Source: Heritagella sp051881655 (GTDB lineage: Bacteria > Bacillota > Clostridia > Oscillospirales > Acutalibacteraceae). From it: a stretch of DNA of 13,192 bases. Where the stretch lies: NCBI GenBank assembly GCA_051881655.1, contig JBJEQH010000101.1:1-13192 (forward strand). Reading direction: 5' to 3'. A model generated the notes under the pieces. That model did no database searches. It was not told the DNA's origin and saw only the letters and a program-made list of their open reading frames with translations. Below, piece by piece: positions 1 to 6,607 of the stretch. A program made the position numbers and the translations under genes. The first letter of the stretch is position 1, and every line of letters begins with the position of its first letter.

Positions 1-21
1 TCTTTCCTTGCGGCATTGTCT

Positions 22-49
22 ATTATACGCCGTTTATGCAGAATTTCAA
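22..49 (-). promoter_or_regulatory. Sigma-A-type promoter reading out of the window
   Basis: On the minus strand a TTGAAA -35 box (44-49) and a perfect TATAAT -10 box (22-27) are separated by 16 nt. Transcription would start at about position 15 and leave the window at its left edge, so the gene served is not visible. The surrounding stretch 1-119 is AT-rich compared with the rest of the window and carries no open frame that looks like a gene. It does contain short palindromes such as GCATAAATATGC. No convincing terminator for the preceding flavin reductase gene is visible before this promoter. Confidence 0.7.
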
Positions 50-119
50 GTGTTTTTTGCATATTTATGCGTAATATCCCTTTTGCACAAAAATGCATCC
101 CAATCCCGTGTTTTTTGTC

Positions 120-629
120 TTATTCGTCTTTAACCAGCACCTTTTCAATGGCGCCGACAAAGGTAACGTGGAAATCCCCGTTCTTGTAATTGGCCGGAAC
201 CAACGACGGATCGGTAAAGCAATCGGCCTGCATGGGCTGGCGGTACAGCTTGCGGCAGATCAGCACCAGCCGGGCCTCCTGGTAATAGGGGGCCTTTTCC
301 TCGAACACCGGGGTGATCCCGGCCTTCTTGTCCTTATCGCCGTCGCGGCCCGATTCCCGGCCGCAGATGACCATGGCGTCACGGTTCTCTTCGGGCAGCA
401 CGCACAGGCTGAAGAAATCATGGTTCTCGATAAACGGCAGGGTGTAGCGCTGCGGGCGGACGTGAACGGTGGCCGTATAATGCCCCCACAGCTCCCCCAT
501 GCTGCCCCAGCTGACCGTCATGGTGTTGTGGGCCGTTTCATCTCCGGCCGTCAGCAGCATCCACTCCTTATTGATGGTCACAAACAGATTGTCCTGGATC
601 TCCTCCGGGGAAATTTCGCGAAATGCCAT
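120..629 (-). CDS. Flavin reductase-like FMN-binding split-barrel protein
   Basis: This 169-residue protein resembles the flavin reductase-like (DIM6/NTAB) split-barrel family, whose members bind FMN and often reduce flavin with NAD(P)H. The sequence shows a barrel-type core from about residue 15 to 160. Within it are NTMTVSWGSMGELWG (about 35-49) and HVRPQRYT (about 56-63), the region that usually holds the flavin phosphate and ring, followed by a hydrophobic strand DFFSLCVLPEE. There is no signal peptide or membrane segment, so it is probably cytosolic. The ATG start has a strong AAGGAGG nine bases upstream. It lies 98 nt after hflX with no clear terminator between, so read-through is plausible. 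The physiological substrate cannot be told from sequence; the family call is firmer than any reaction. Confidence 0.8.
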   Translation of the reverse strand: MAFREISPEEIQDNLFVTINKEWMLLTAGDETAHNTMTVSWGSMGELWGHYTATVHVRPQRYTLPFIENHDFFSLCVLPEENRDAMVICGRESGRDGDKDKKAGITPVFEEKAPYYQEARLVLICRKLYRQPMQADCFTDPSLVPANYKNGDFHVTFVGAIEKVLVKDE

Positions 630-727
630 TTGCGGGTTCCTCCTTGTATTTTTTCTTCTTTCTACTATGCGGGGCGGCCCTTCTTTATGAAAATCCGCTC
701 GGCTGTGGGTATACAGATGATGAATAT

Positions 728-1972
728 TTATTCTTTTTCATACATTTTGCAGAGATCCTGCAGGTCGGCCGGAACCACGGCGGTCACCGCAATCCCGTCG
801 CCGCCGTACTCCTCCCGTTCGATCTGGCCGCGCTCGTGCAGGCGCGAGAGCAGCTCGCCCTCCCGATAGGGCAGGAACAGCTCCATCCGGCGCGGACCGG
901 CGGGCAGCGCGTCCTCGATTCTCTGCAGCAGGGTGTCGATTCCCTCGCCGGTCAGCGCGCTGATGCGCACCCCCCGGCCGATCATCGGCAGCGCATGGAT
1001 CTCGGGCACCTTGTCGCACTGGTTCATCACGGGGATCACCTTGTCCTCGCTGCACCCAAGCTCCTCCAGCAGCTGCCGGGTGACCTCCAGATGAACGGCG
1101 GCCTCGGGGCTGGAGGCATCACACACATTCAAAATCACATCGGCGTTGGCCGCCTCCTCCAGGGTGGAACGGAAGGCATCCACCAGCTGGTGCGGCAGCC
1201 GCCGCACCAGGCCGACGGTATCAATCAGCATAATGGTGCTGCCGCCCGGCAGGGTGAGCGCCCGGGCCGTGGGATCCAGGGTGGCGAACAGCTTGTTTTC
1301 CGCCAGCACCCCCGCCTGGGTCAGGCGGTTCATCAGCGTACTTTTTCCCGCATTGGTGTATCCCACCAGGGCCGCCGTGATCACCCCGTCCTTTTTCCGG
1401 CGTTTCTGCAGCAGGGCGCGGTGCTTTTCCACATCGTCCAGCTGTTCCCGCAGCGATTCAATCCGCCGCCGGATATGCCGCCGGTCCGTCTCCAGCTTGC
1501 TCTCGCCGGGGCCGCGGGTTCCGATGCCGCCGCCCAGCCGCGACATGGCGACACCGCGCCCGGTCAGCCGGGGCATCAGGTATTTCAGCTGGGCCAGCTC
1601 CACCTGCAGCCGTCCCTCACGGCTGCGGGCGCGCAGGGCAAAAATATCCAGGATCAGCTGGGTGCGGTCGATCACCCGCACACCGGTCACCTCTTCGATG
1701 TTGCGGATCTGCGTGGGCGTCAGCTCCCGGTCAAAGATCAACAGGTCAATCTCCTCCCGCTCGCAGTGCGCGGCGATTTCGCGCAGCATTCCGGTGCCCA
1801 CACAGGTGCCGGCCTCCACATGCGGCCGCTTCTGCACCACCGAACCCACCGGATCCGCCCCGGCGCTGCGGGTCAGCTCGTACAGCTCGCTCAGGGACGA
1901 CTCCACGTCAAATTCCCCCGTATCCACCGAAACCAGCAGCGCCCGCTCCGGCCTTGTCTCCATTTCTTCCAT
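728..1972 (-). CDS. hflX: GTPase HflX
   Basis: HflX is a translational GTPase of the Obg-HflX superfamily that binds the 50S subunit and splits stalled or stress-arrested ribosomes. The 414-residue protein has the N-terminal HflX domain and a coiled linker, with the family signature GGIGTRGPGESKLETDRR at about 147-164. The G domain follows: P-loop GYTNAGKST (204-212), DPTAR switch I (about 233-237), DTVG G3 (251-254) and SALTG G5 (about 338-342). The G4 motif reads NQCD instead of the usual NKxD, a change in a guanine-specificity residue. I chose the ATG at 1972 because AGGAG lies seven bases upstream; a GTG at 1978 is too close to that site. The gene follows the single-TM protein gene by 24 nt and is probably co-transcribed with it. 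Confidence 0.95.
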   Translation of the reverse strand: MEEMETRPERALLVSVDTGEFDVESSLSELYELTRSAGADPVGSVVQKRPHVEAGTCVGTGMLREIAAHCEREEIDLLIFDRELTPTQIRNIEEVTGVRVIDRTQLILDIFALRARSREGRLQVELAQLKYLMPRLTGRGVAMSRLGGGIGTRGPGESKLETDRRHIRRRIESLREQLDDVEKHRALLQKRRKKDGVITAALVGYTNAGKSTLMNRLTQAGVLAENKLFATLDPTARALTLPGGSTIMLIDTVGLVRRLPHQLVDAFRSTLEEAANADVILNVCDASSPEAAVHLEVTRQLLEELGCSEDKVIPVMNQCDKVPEIHALPMIGRGVRISALTGEGIDTLLQRIEDALPAGPRRMELFLPYREGELLSRLHERGQIEREEYGGDGIAVTAVVPADLQDLCKMYEKE

Positions 1973-1996
1973 ATCCACTCTCCTGTTTTCCGGTTT

Positions 1997-2809
1997 TTAC
2001 GAACCGAAGTCCAGCACCGCGATCAGTTCCTCCGTCATCCGGTCCTTTTCCTGCGAAACGCGGTACAGCAAGACGGTATTCGTGCCGATCTGTGTGTCCT
2101 CTCCGCTCTGCTCATACACGCCATCCTGAATCCGCCAGAAATCCAGATCCATCCCCTGCACATTCCCGGCGCTGCCGCTGACCAGCTCCAGAACAGAGGA
2201 TTCCCCTCCCTCAGAGGAATCGCTTTCTTCCTGAGAAGCGGACTCTCCGGAGGACTCGCCGGCACTGCTCTCCGTCAGATCAATCACCCGGGTCACGCGC
2301 CGGATCAGAATGTTGTCCGGATGCACGCAGTCCCGCAGATCCAGCTGGCAGAAGCTCTCGCCCTCTGCGGGCTTTGCCTCCTTGCTGTAAATCTCAAACA
2401 AGGCCCTGCGCTGATCCCGCAGGCGGCGCAGAACCGAAAAGTATTCGTCGATCTGCGGCTCCTGGGTGTAGGTATCCAGGGTATCGTCCGTTTTTTCCAT
2501 GTGGTAGGGCATTTTGCTGTCTCCCTCATAGTACTGGACCTGATAGATACAGGTGCGCTCGCCCTCTTTCTGGGCGGCCACCTTCAGAACAAAATTCTCT
2601 TTTTCATTGTTGTTATACGTAAACGAGAGCACGCGCACGTCCTCGCAGCCGGTATTTTTCCGGATACTGTCCGCCGCCTGCTGGGAAAAGACGCCGTCCT
2701 GGAACGCGATGGAATCACTCTTCTGAAAAAGGGTGAACAGCACAAATACCAGCACAACCAGCGCGGCACACATAAGGATCTGCCATACTTTCACGGGCTT
2801 ACGACGCAT
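1997..2809 (-). CDS. Uncharacterised single-pass membrane protein with Ser/Glu-rich linker
   Basis: I do not recognise a family for this 270-residue protein. Residues 1-9 are basic and are followed by one hydrophobic segment (about 10-28) without a clear cleavage site or lipobox. It is therefore probably an N-terminally anchored protein with its body outside the membrane. The outer part has an alpha/beta-looking region (about 32-175), a low-complexity linker rich in Ser, Glu and Gly (about 180-205) and a C-terminal section with WRIQDGVYEQ (about 225-234). Four cysteines (55, 87, 154, 161) lie outside the membrane segment and could form disulfides. The ATG at 2809 has AAGGTGA upstream at good spacing; a longer TTG start at 2836 has no such site. 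An extended -10 promoter and the rplQ terminator precede it, and hflX follows by 24 nt. Confidence 0.75.
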   Translation of the reverse strand: MRRKPVKVWQILMCAALVVLVFVLFTLFQKSDSIAFQDGVFSQQAADSIRKNTGCEDVRVLSFTYNNNEKENFVLKVAAQKEGERTCIYQVQYYEGDSKMPYHMEKTDDTLDTYTQEPQIDEYFSVLRRLRDQRRALFEIYSKEAKPAEGESFCQLDLRDCVHPDNILIRRVTRVIDLTESSAGESSGESASQEESDSSEGGESSVLELVSGSAGNVQGMDLDFWRIQDGVYEQSGEDTQIGTNTVLLYRVSQEKDRMTEELIAVLDFGS

Positions 2810-2850
2810 AAGTGGGTCACCTTCCGCCTTTCTCAATGAATTCTGGCCTT

Positions 2851-2859
2851 ATTGTACCA
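2851..2859 (-). promoter_or_regulatory. Extended -10 promoter for the membrane protein-hflX unit
   Basis: The minus strand reads TGGTACAAT, an extended -10 element (TG, one base, then TACAAT). No good -35 box stands 16-18 nt upstream, which is usual for extended -10 promoters. Transcription would start near 2844, giving a leader of about 35 nt before the ATG at 2809. The site lies just downstream of the ribosomal operon terminator, where a new promoter is expected. Confidence 0.5.
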
Positions 2860-2910
2860 CAATGGCCTCTGCAATACCAGAAACAGACTGTAAACTTCCT
2901 GTATTCCTTA

Positions 2911-2942
2911 CCGGAAAAATCGCCTGGGGGCCGCCTTTCCGG
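2911..2942 (-). repeat. Inverted repeat next to the rplQ terminator
   Basis: CCGGAAA and TTTCCGG form a perfect 7-bp inverted repeat with an 18-nt GC-rich loop. It sits immediately beyond the T-run of the rplQ terminator. No T-run follows it in either direction, so it is not itself an intrinsic terminator. It may be a backup structure or an operator-like site between the terminator and the next promoter, but nothing shows which. Confidence 0.35.
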
Positions 2943-2943
2943 C

Positions 2944-2980
2944 AAAAAAGCCGCCCGTTCCCATCGGAACAGACGGCTTT
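2944..2980 (-). terminator. Intrinsic terminator of the ribosomal operon
   Basis: Read on the minus strand, a 15-bp stem begins AAAGCCG and closes with CGGCTTT around a GATG tetraloop. It is uninterrupted except for two G-U wobbles, and its 3' end merges into a run of six T (2944-2949). The hairpin starts 36 nt beyond the rplQ stop codon. The wobble pairs exist only in the minus-strand transcript, so the element is tuned to that direction. Confidence 0.93.
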
Positions 2981-3016
2981 CTTTTCCCGTTGGTTTTTAC
3001 CATTCGGTGCAGATGC

Positions 3017-3358
3017 TTACAGCAGCTCGATGATGGCCATTTCGGCGGCATCACCGCGGCGCGGCCCCAGCTTGGTAATGCGGGTATAACCGCCGTTGCG
3101 GTCGGCATACTTGGGGGCAATTTCCGTAAACAGCTTGTGGGTTACGTCTTCTTTGGTTACAAAAGCCATGACCAGGCGCTGATTGTGCAGGTTGTTCTCC
3201 TTGGCAATCGTGATCATCTTTTCGGTCATAGCGCGGACTTCCTTGGCGCGGGTGACGGTGGTCTCGATCTTGCCGTTTTCCAGCAGGAAGGTTACCATGG
3301 CACGCAGCATCGCGGTGCGGCTGGCCGTATCGCGGCCGAGCTTTCTCGTTCCGGGCAT
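3017..3358 (-). CDS. rplQ: 50S ribosomal protein L17
   Basis: L17 is a large-subunit protein near the peptide exit tunnel. The 113-residue product has the normal bacterial length and the family opening MPGTRKLGRDTASRTAMLR. A middle section follows with KIETTVTRAKEVR (about 31-43), and the end reads GPRRGDAAEMAIIELL. The ATG is preceded by AAGGAG about ten bases upstream. It is the last gene of the operon: rpoA lies 55 nt upstream in transcription and the intrinsic terminator follows, the classic rpoA-rplQ end of the alpha operon. Confidence 0.97.
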   Translation of the reverse strand: MPGTRKLGRDTASRTAMLRAMVTFLLENGKIETTVTRAKEVRAMTEKMITIAKENNLHNQRLVMAFVTKEDVTHKLFTEIAPKYADRNGGYTRITKLGPRRGDAAEMAIIELL

Positions 3359-3413
3359 CGAATATTCACTCCTTTACGGTCATTCAAAGTGTTCAGCAGG
3401 GATAGCGGGCGCT

Positions 3414-4367
3414 TTATTCATCGTCCTTGCGCAGGTTAAAGCCGAGGGAAGCCATCTTCCACACAACCTCTTCCAGGGACTTGCGGCCCAGATTGCGGAC
3501 TTTCATCATGTCCTCTTCGCTTTTATTCAGCAGATCTTCCACGGTATTGATGCCCGCACGCTTCAGGCAGTTGAAAGAACGGACCGACAGGTCCAGTTCC
3601 TCAATCGTCATACCCAGCACGGATTCCTTGCCCTTTTCGTCCTTCTCCACCATGATCTCGGTGCTGCTGCCCTTATCGGACAGATCCACAAACAGATTCA
3701 GGTGTTCGGTGAGAACCTTGGCGGCCAGGGAAACGGCTTCCTGTGCATTGATCACACCGTTGGTCCAAACTTCCAGGGTCAGCTTGTCGAAGTCAATGCT
3801 CTGGCCCACGCGGGTATTCTCCACGTTGAAGTTTACCTTCAGCACAGGGGTGTAGATCGAGTCGACCGGCAGCTCGCCGATAATGCCGGCGGGCATAGCG
3901 GCCTTGTTCCTTTCACTGGAAACATATCCTCTCCCTTTGTCGAGGGTCAGCTCCATATAGAGCTTGGCGTCCTCGCCCAGGGTAGCAATGTGCATTTCAG
4001 GGTTCAGGATCTCCACTTCGCTGTCGCACTTAATCGCATCAGCCGTCACCTCACAGGGGCCCTCCGCCAGAATCTCGATGGTCTTGGGACCATCGCAGTA
4101 CAGCTTGGCGGTCAGTCCCTTGATGTTCAGGATGATCTCAGCGACATCCTCCTTCACACCGGGGATGGTGGAGAATTCATGAACAACACCGTCAATTTTC
4201 ACGGACTTAACAGCGACACCGGGAAGGCTGGAGAGAAGCACACGGCGCAGGGAGTTGCCCAACGTCGTACCGAATCCTCTCTCAAGGGGTTCGACTACAA
4301 ATTTGCCATACTTTCCATCACTGGACAGTTCCTGGGTTTCGATTTTGGGCTTTTCAATCTCGATCAT
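3414..4367 (-). CDS. rpoA: DNA-directed RNA polymerase subunit alpha
   Basis: The alpha subunit dimerises to start RNA polymerase assembly, and its C-terminal domain contacts UP-element DNA and activators. The 317-residue protein shows the N-terminal domain (about 1-230) with the dimerisation and assembly motif GFGTTLGNSLRRVLLSSLPG (31-50). An acidic and lysine-rich linker (about 231-252) leads to the C-terminal domain (253-317). That domain has a helix-hairpin-helix and VRSFNCLKRAG, where Arg263 matches the DNA-contacting arginine of E. coli (Arg265), plus RNLGRKSLEE. The ATG has AAGGAGG seven bases upstream. The 86-nt gap from rpsD is the largest in the operon and holds a stable hairpin, which may adjust rpoA output relative to the ribosomal genes. 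Confidence 0.98.
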   Translation of the reverse strand: MIEIEKPKIETQELSSDGKYGKFVVEPLERGFGTTLGNSLRRVLLSSLPGVAVKSVKIDGVVHEFSTIPGVKEDVAEIILNIKGLTAKLYCDGPKTIEILAEGPCEVTADAIKCDSEVEILNPEMHIATLGEDAKLYMELTLDKGRGYVSSERNKAAMPAGIIGELPVDSIYTPVLKVNFNVENTRVGQSIDFDKLTLEVWTNGVINAQEAVSLAAKVLTEHLNLFVDLSDKGSSTEIMVEKDEKGKESVLGMTIEELDLSVRSFNCLKRAGINTVEDLLNKSEEDMMKVRNLGRKSLEEVVWKMASLGFNLRKDDE

Positions 4368-4393
4368 TCGTGAACCTCCTTATCAATTCCTGT

Positions 4394-4419
4394 CAGGCCG
4401 CCCCCGCTGGGGCAGCCCG
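4394..4419 (-). other. GC-rich RNA hairpin between rpsD and rpoA
   Basis: In the minus-strand transcript an 11-bp stem closes an AGCG loop. Nine pairs are Watson-Crick and two are G-U wobbles (4395/4418 and 4399/4414), which would be A-C mismatches if read on the other strand. That asymmetry favours an RNA structure made by the operon transcript. No U-run follows, and the rpoA ribosome-binding site begins about 18 nt downstream, so a simple terminator is unlikely. Processing, mRNA stability or modest attenuation are possible roles; none is shown. Confidence 0.55.
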
Positions 4420-4453
4420 GCATGCCTTTTTGCATTTACATGCGTACCCGGCA

Positions 4454-5080
4454 TTACTTGGAGTACAATTCGACGATCAGGGTCTCGTCAACTTCCAGAT
4501 CGACGTCCTCACGAGTGGCCATGGCAACAACCTTGCCCTCGAGATTATCGCGGTTCACTTCCAGCCACTTGGGGCAGGGACGGGCGGCATTCTCTTCCAC
4601 CACGGCCTTGATCTTGGCGCTGGAACGGCTCTTCTCGGCGATGGCGATCACCTGACCCTCCTCCACCAGGTAGGACGGGATATCCACGCGGCGGCCGTCC
4701 ACGGTGAAGTGGCCGTGTACCACCAGCTGGCGGGCTTCCGCACGGGAGCTGGCCCAGCCCAGACGATAGACAACGTTATCCAGACGGCTTTCCAGGATGG
4801 TCAGCAGGACGTCACCGGTCTTGCCTTCCATTTTGGTGGCCATTTCATAGTAGCCCCGGAACTGGCCCTCCAGAACACCATAGTAGCGGCGGGCAATCTG
4901 CTTGGCGCGCAGCTGCATGCCGTACTCGGAAGTCTTCTTGCGGCCCTGGCCATGCTGGCCGGGGGCATACGCTCTGCGGGTCAGAGCACATTTATCGGTA
5001 TAGCATCTTGCGCCCTTCAGGAACAGCTTCTGGCCCTCACGGCGGCAAAGTTTGCATACAGCTTCAGTATATCTTGCCAT
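4454..5080 (-). CDS. rpsD: 30S ribosomal protein S4
   Basis: S4 binds 16S rRNA early to nucleate 30S assembly, and in E. coli and Bacillus it also represses its own mRNA. The 208-residue protein starts MARYTEAVCKLCRREG and has four N-terminal cysteines (9, 12, 26, 31) in the spacing of the zinc-binding form of S4. The S4 RNA-binding domain (about 97-160) contains SRLDNVVYRLGWASSRAEARQ-like sequence and the loop VVHGHFTVDGRRVDIPSYLV. Its position between rpsK and rpoA is the arrangement common in Clostridia and Proteobacteria; Bacillus keeps rpsD elsewhere. GGAGG precedes the ATG by about 12 bases, and rpsK ends 31 nt upstream. Confidence 0.98.
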   Translation of the reverse strand: MARYTEAVCKLCRREGQKLFLKGARCYTDKCALTRRAYAPGQHGQGRKKTSEYGMQLRAKQIARRYYGVLEGQFRGYYEMATKMEGKTGDVLLTILESRLDNVVYRLGWASSRAEARQLVVHGHFTVDGRRVDIPSYLVEEGQVIAIAEKSRSSAKIKAVVEENAARPCPKWLEVNRDNLEGKVVAMATREDVDLEVDETLIVELYSK

Positions 5081-5111
5081 ACTTTCGTGGCACCTCCTAT
5101 ATTTCGATCTG

Positions 5112-5519
<408 letters not shown>

Positions 5520-5537
5520 CAGTTTATCCCTCCCTGA

Positions 5538-5906
5538 TTACTTCTTCTTGTTCGCCATGGTCTTGCGGGGACCTTTCCGGGTACGGGCGTTGGTCTTGCT
5601 GCGCTGGCCTCTTACCGGCAGGCCCTTGCGATGGCGCAGGCCACGGTAGGAACCGATTTCGATAAGACGCTTGATATCGAAAGCAGTGTCACGGCGCAGG
5701 TCGCCTTCCACACGGCAGTTATGGTCGATATACTCTCTCAGCTTTGCGGCATCATCCTCGGTCATGTCACGAACGCGGACGTCGGGGTCAACACCGGTGT
5801 TCTTGCAGATATCGGAAGCGGTCTTGCGGCCGATCCCGTAGATATACGTCAAAGCAATTTCAATGCGTTTGTCTCTGGGCAGGTCAATACCTGAAATACG
5901 CGGCAT
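5538..5906 (-). CDS. rpsM: 30S ribosomal protein S13
   Basis: S13 lies in the 30S head, contacts the P-site tRNA and forms a bridge to L5 on the large subunit. The 122-residue product begins MPRISGIDLPRDKRIEIALT and has the helix-hairpin-helix-like YGIGRKTASDI (about 23-33). It ends with the basic tail that reaches towards the tRNA, including RGLRHRKGLPVRGQRSKTNARTR split over residues 88-110 and a final KKK. GGAGG lies 12 bases before the ATG. rpmJ ends 41 nt upstream. That short gap shows no clear counterpart of the E. coli alpha-operon pseudoknot. Confidence 0.98.
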   Translation of the reverse strand: MPRISGIDLPRDKRIEIALTYIYGIGRKTASDICKNTGVDPDVRVRDMTEDDAAKLREYIDHNCRVEGDLRRDTAFDIKRLIEIGSYRGLRHRKGLPVRGQRSKTNARTRKGPRKTMANKKK

Positions 5907-5947
5907 GGTGTAATTGCACCTCCATATTTATTGTCGGGCGCCGGGGA

Positions 5948-6061
5948 TCAGCCCTGGCGCTGCTTGTGCTTCGGATTCTCGCAGATTACCATTACTTTGC
6001 CTTTGCGCTTGATAATCTTGCATTTCTCGCACATCTTCTTCACAGAAGGTCTTACTTTCAT
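5948..6061 (-). CDS. rpmJ: 50S ribosomal protein L36
   Basis: This 37-residue protein is the smallest ribosomal protein in the window. It has the standard L36 opening MKVRPSVKKMCEKCK and ending NPKHKQRQG. The zinc-ribbon ligands are Cys11, Cys14, Cys27 and His32, so this is the zinc-binding form, not the zinc-free paralogue induced under zinc starvation in some bacteria. L36 binds 23S rRNA deep in the large subunit and helps late folding. A strong AAGGAGG stands nine bases before the ATG. infA ends 51 nt upstream, the usual infA-rpmJ-rpsM order. Confidence 0.97.
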   Translation of the reverse strand: MKVRPSVKKMCEKCKIIKRKGKVMVICENPKHKQRQG

Positions 6062-6112
6062 TGTGTGCGCCCTCCTTTAGGCAAAAGTGGGTATTTCAAA
6101 ATGCGTTTTTTC

Positions 6113-6331
6113 TTACTTGGTTCGCCATGTGATGCGGCCGCGGGTCAGATCATAGGGAGACATCTCCACGGTCACCTTGTCGCCCGGCAGGATGCGGATG
6201 AAATTCATGCGCAGTTTGCCGGAAATATGGGCCAGAATAACATGGCCATTGGGAAGCTCTACATGGAACATGGCATTGGGCAGAGCTTCTTTCACGATAC
6301 CCTCGAGTTCAATTACGTCCTGTTTGGACAT
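6113..6331 (-). CDS. infA: Translation initiation factor IF-1
   Basis: IF-1 occupies the 30S A site during initiation and supports IF-2 and IF-3. The 72-residue protein is full length and is a single S1-like OB fold. It shows the family opening MSKQDVIELEGIVKEALPNA, the core ELPNGHVILAHISGKLRMNFIRILPGDKV in two blocks (about 25-52), and the ending SPYDLTRGRITWR. Its start and its ribosome-binding site (GGAGGGTGA) lie inside the 3' end of the upstream KOW-domain gene, a 19-nt overlap. Translation of the two is therefore likely coupled. Confidence 0.98.
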   Translation of the reverse strand: MSKQDVIELEGIVKEALPNAMFHVELPNGHVILAHISGKLRMNFIRILPGDKVTVEMSPYDLTRGRITWRTK

Positions 6332-6600
6332 GCGGGTTCACCCTCCGATCCATTTTTTCTGCAGGAAAACGCCTGCAGGGCTGCTTGCAGCTGTTTGTCG
6401 GTTTCAAGGCACGAGGCCGCCAGACACACGCGGGTTTTCCGCAGATGCAGCGGGTTTTTGCCCTTGGGACGGGCGAGCGGACGGTCCTCTCCGTTACAGA
6501 GAAGATACTGTCCCTTTTCCATGCCCGTCACGGCATAAAACCGGCCTTTTCCGCGCCCCTTGCGGACACAGACAACCTGGCCTGTTACAATTTCACTCAT
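6313..6600 (-). CDS. KOW-domain RNA-binding protein (L14e-like)
   Basis: This 95-residue protein starts with a KOW-type motif, GQVVCVRKGRGKGRFYAVTG (7-26), as in L14e, L24 and NusG. A second short strand region (QYLLCNGEDRPLARPKGKNP) and a helical, cysteine-containing tail follow. Many Clostridia carry such a gene between map and infA, annotated as an L14e-like or KOW-domain RNA-binding protein; its role is not established as far as I know. The likely partner is rRNA or the ribosome, judged from the fold and the neighbours. The ATG lies 7 nt after the map stop and has only a weak GAG-type ribosome-binding site, so it probably relies on coupling to map. Its last 19 nt overlap infA, and the C-terminal residues SEGEPACPNRT are partly dictated by the infA ribosome-binding site. 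Confidence 0.85.
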   Translation of the reverse strand: MSEIVTGQVVCVRKGRGKGRFYAVTGMEKGQYLLCNGEDRPLARPKGKNPLHLRKTRVCLAASCLETDKQLQAALQAFSCRKNGSEGEPACPNRT

Positions 6601-6607
6601 CCGTCAT

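Noticed and set aside
630..727. Promoter or terminator between hflX and the flavin reductase gene
   Set aside because: A TTTTCA and CATAGT pair with 18-nt spacing is too poor to call, and no stem followed by a T-run is present.
623..2839. 738-codon open frame on the plus strand opposite the membrane protein gene and hflX
   Set aside because: It is a mirror of two real minus-strand genes. GC-rich codon use avoids the codons whose reverse complements are stops. Its product is low-complexity (His/Gln/Leu/Arg rich) with no recognisable domain, and HflX on the other strand is unmistakable.
5907..5947. Possible S4-binding pseudoknot leader before rpsM, as in the E. coli alpha operon
   Set aside because: The gap is only 41 nt, and the only pairing seen (GGGC with GCCC across 11 nt) is weak and partly inside rpmJ.
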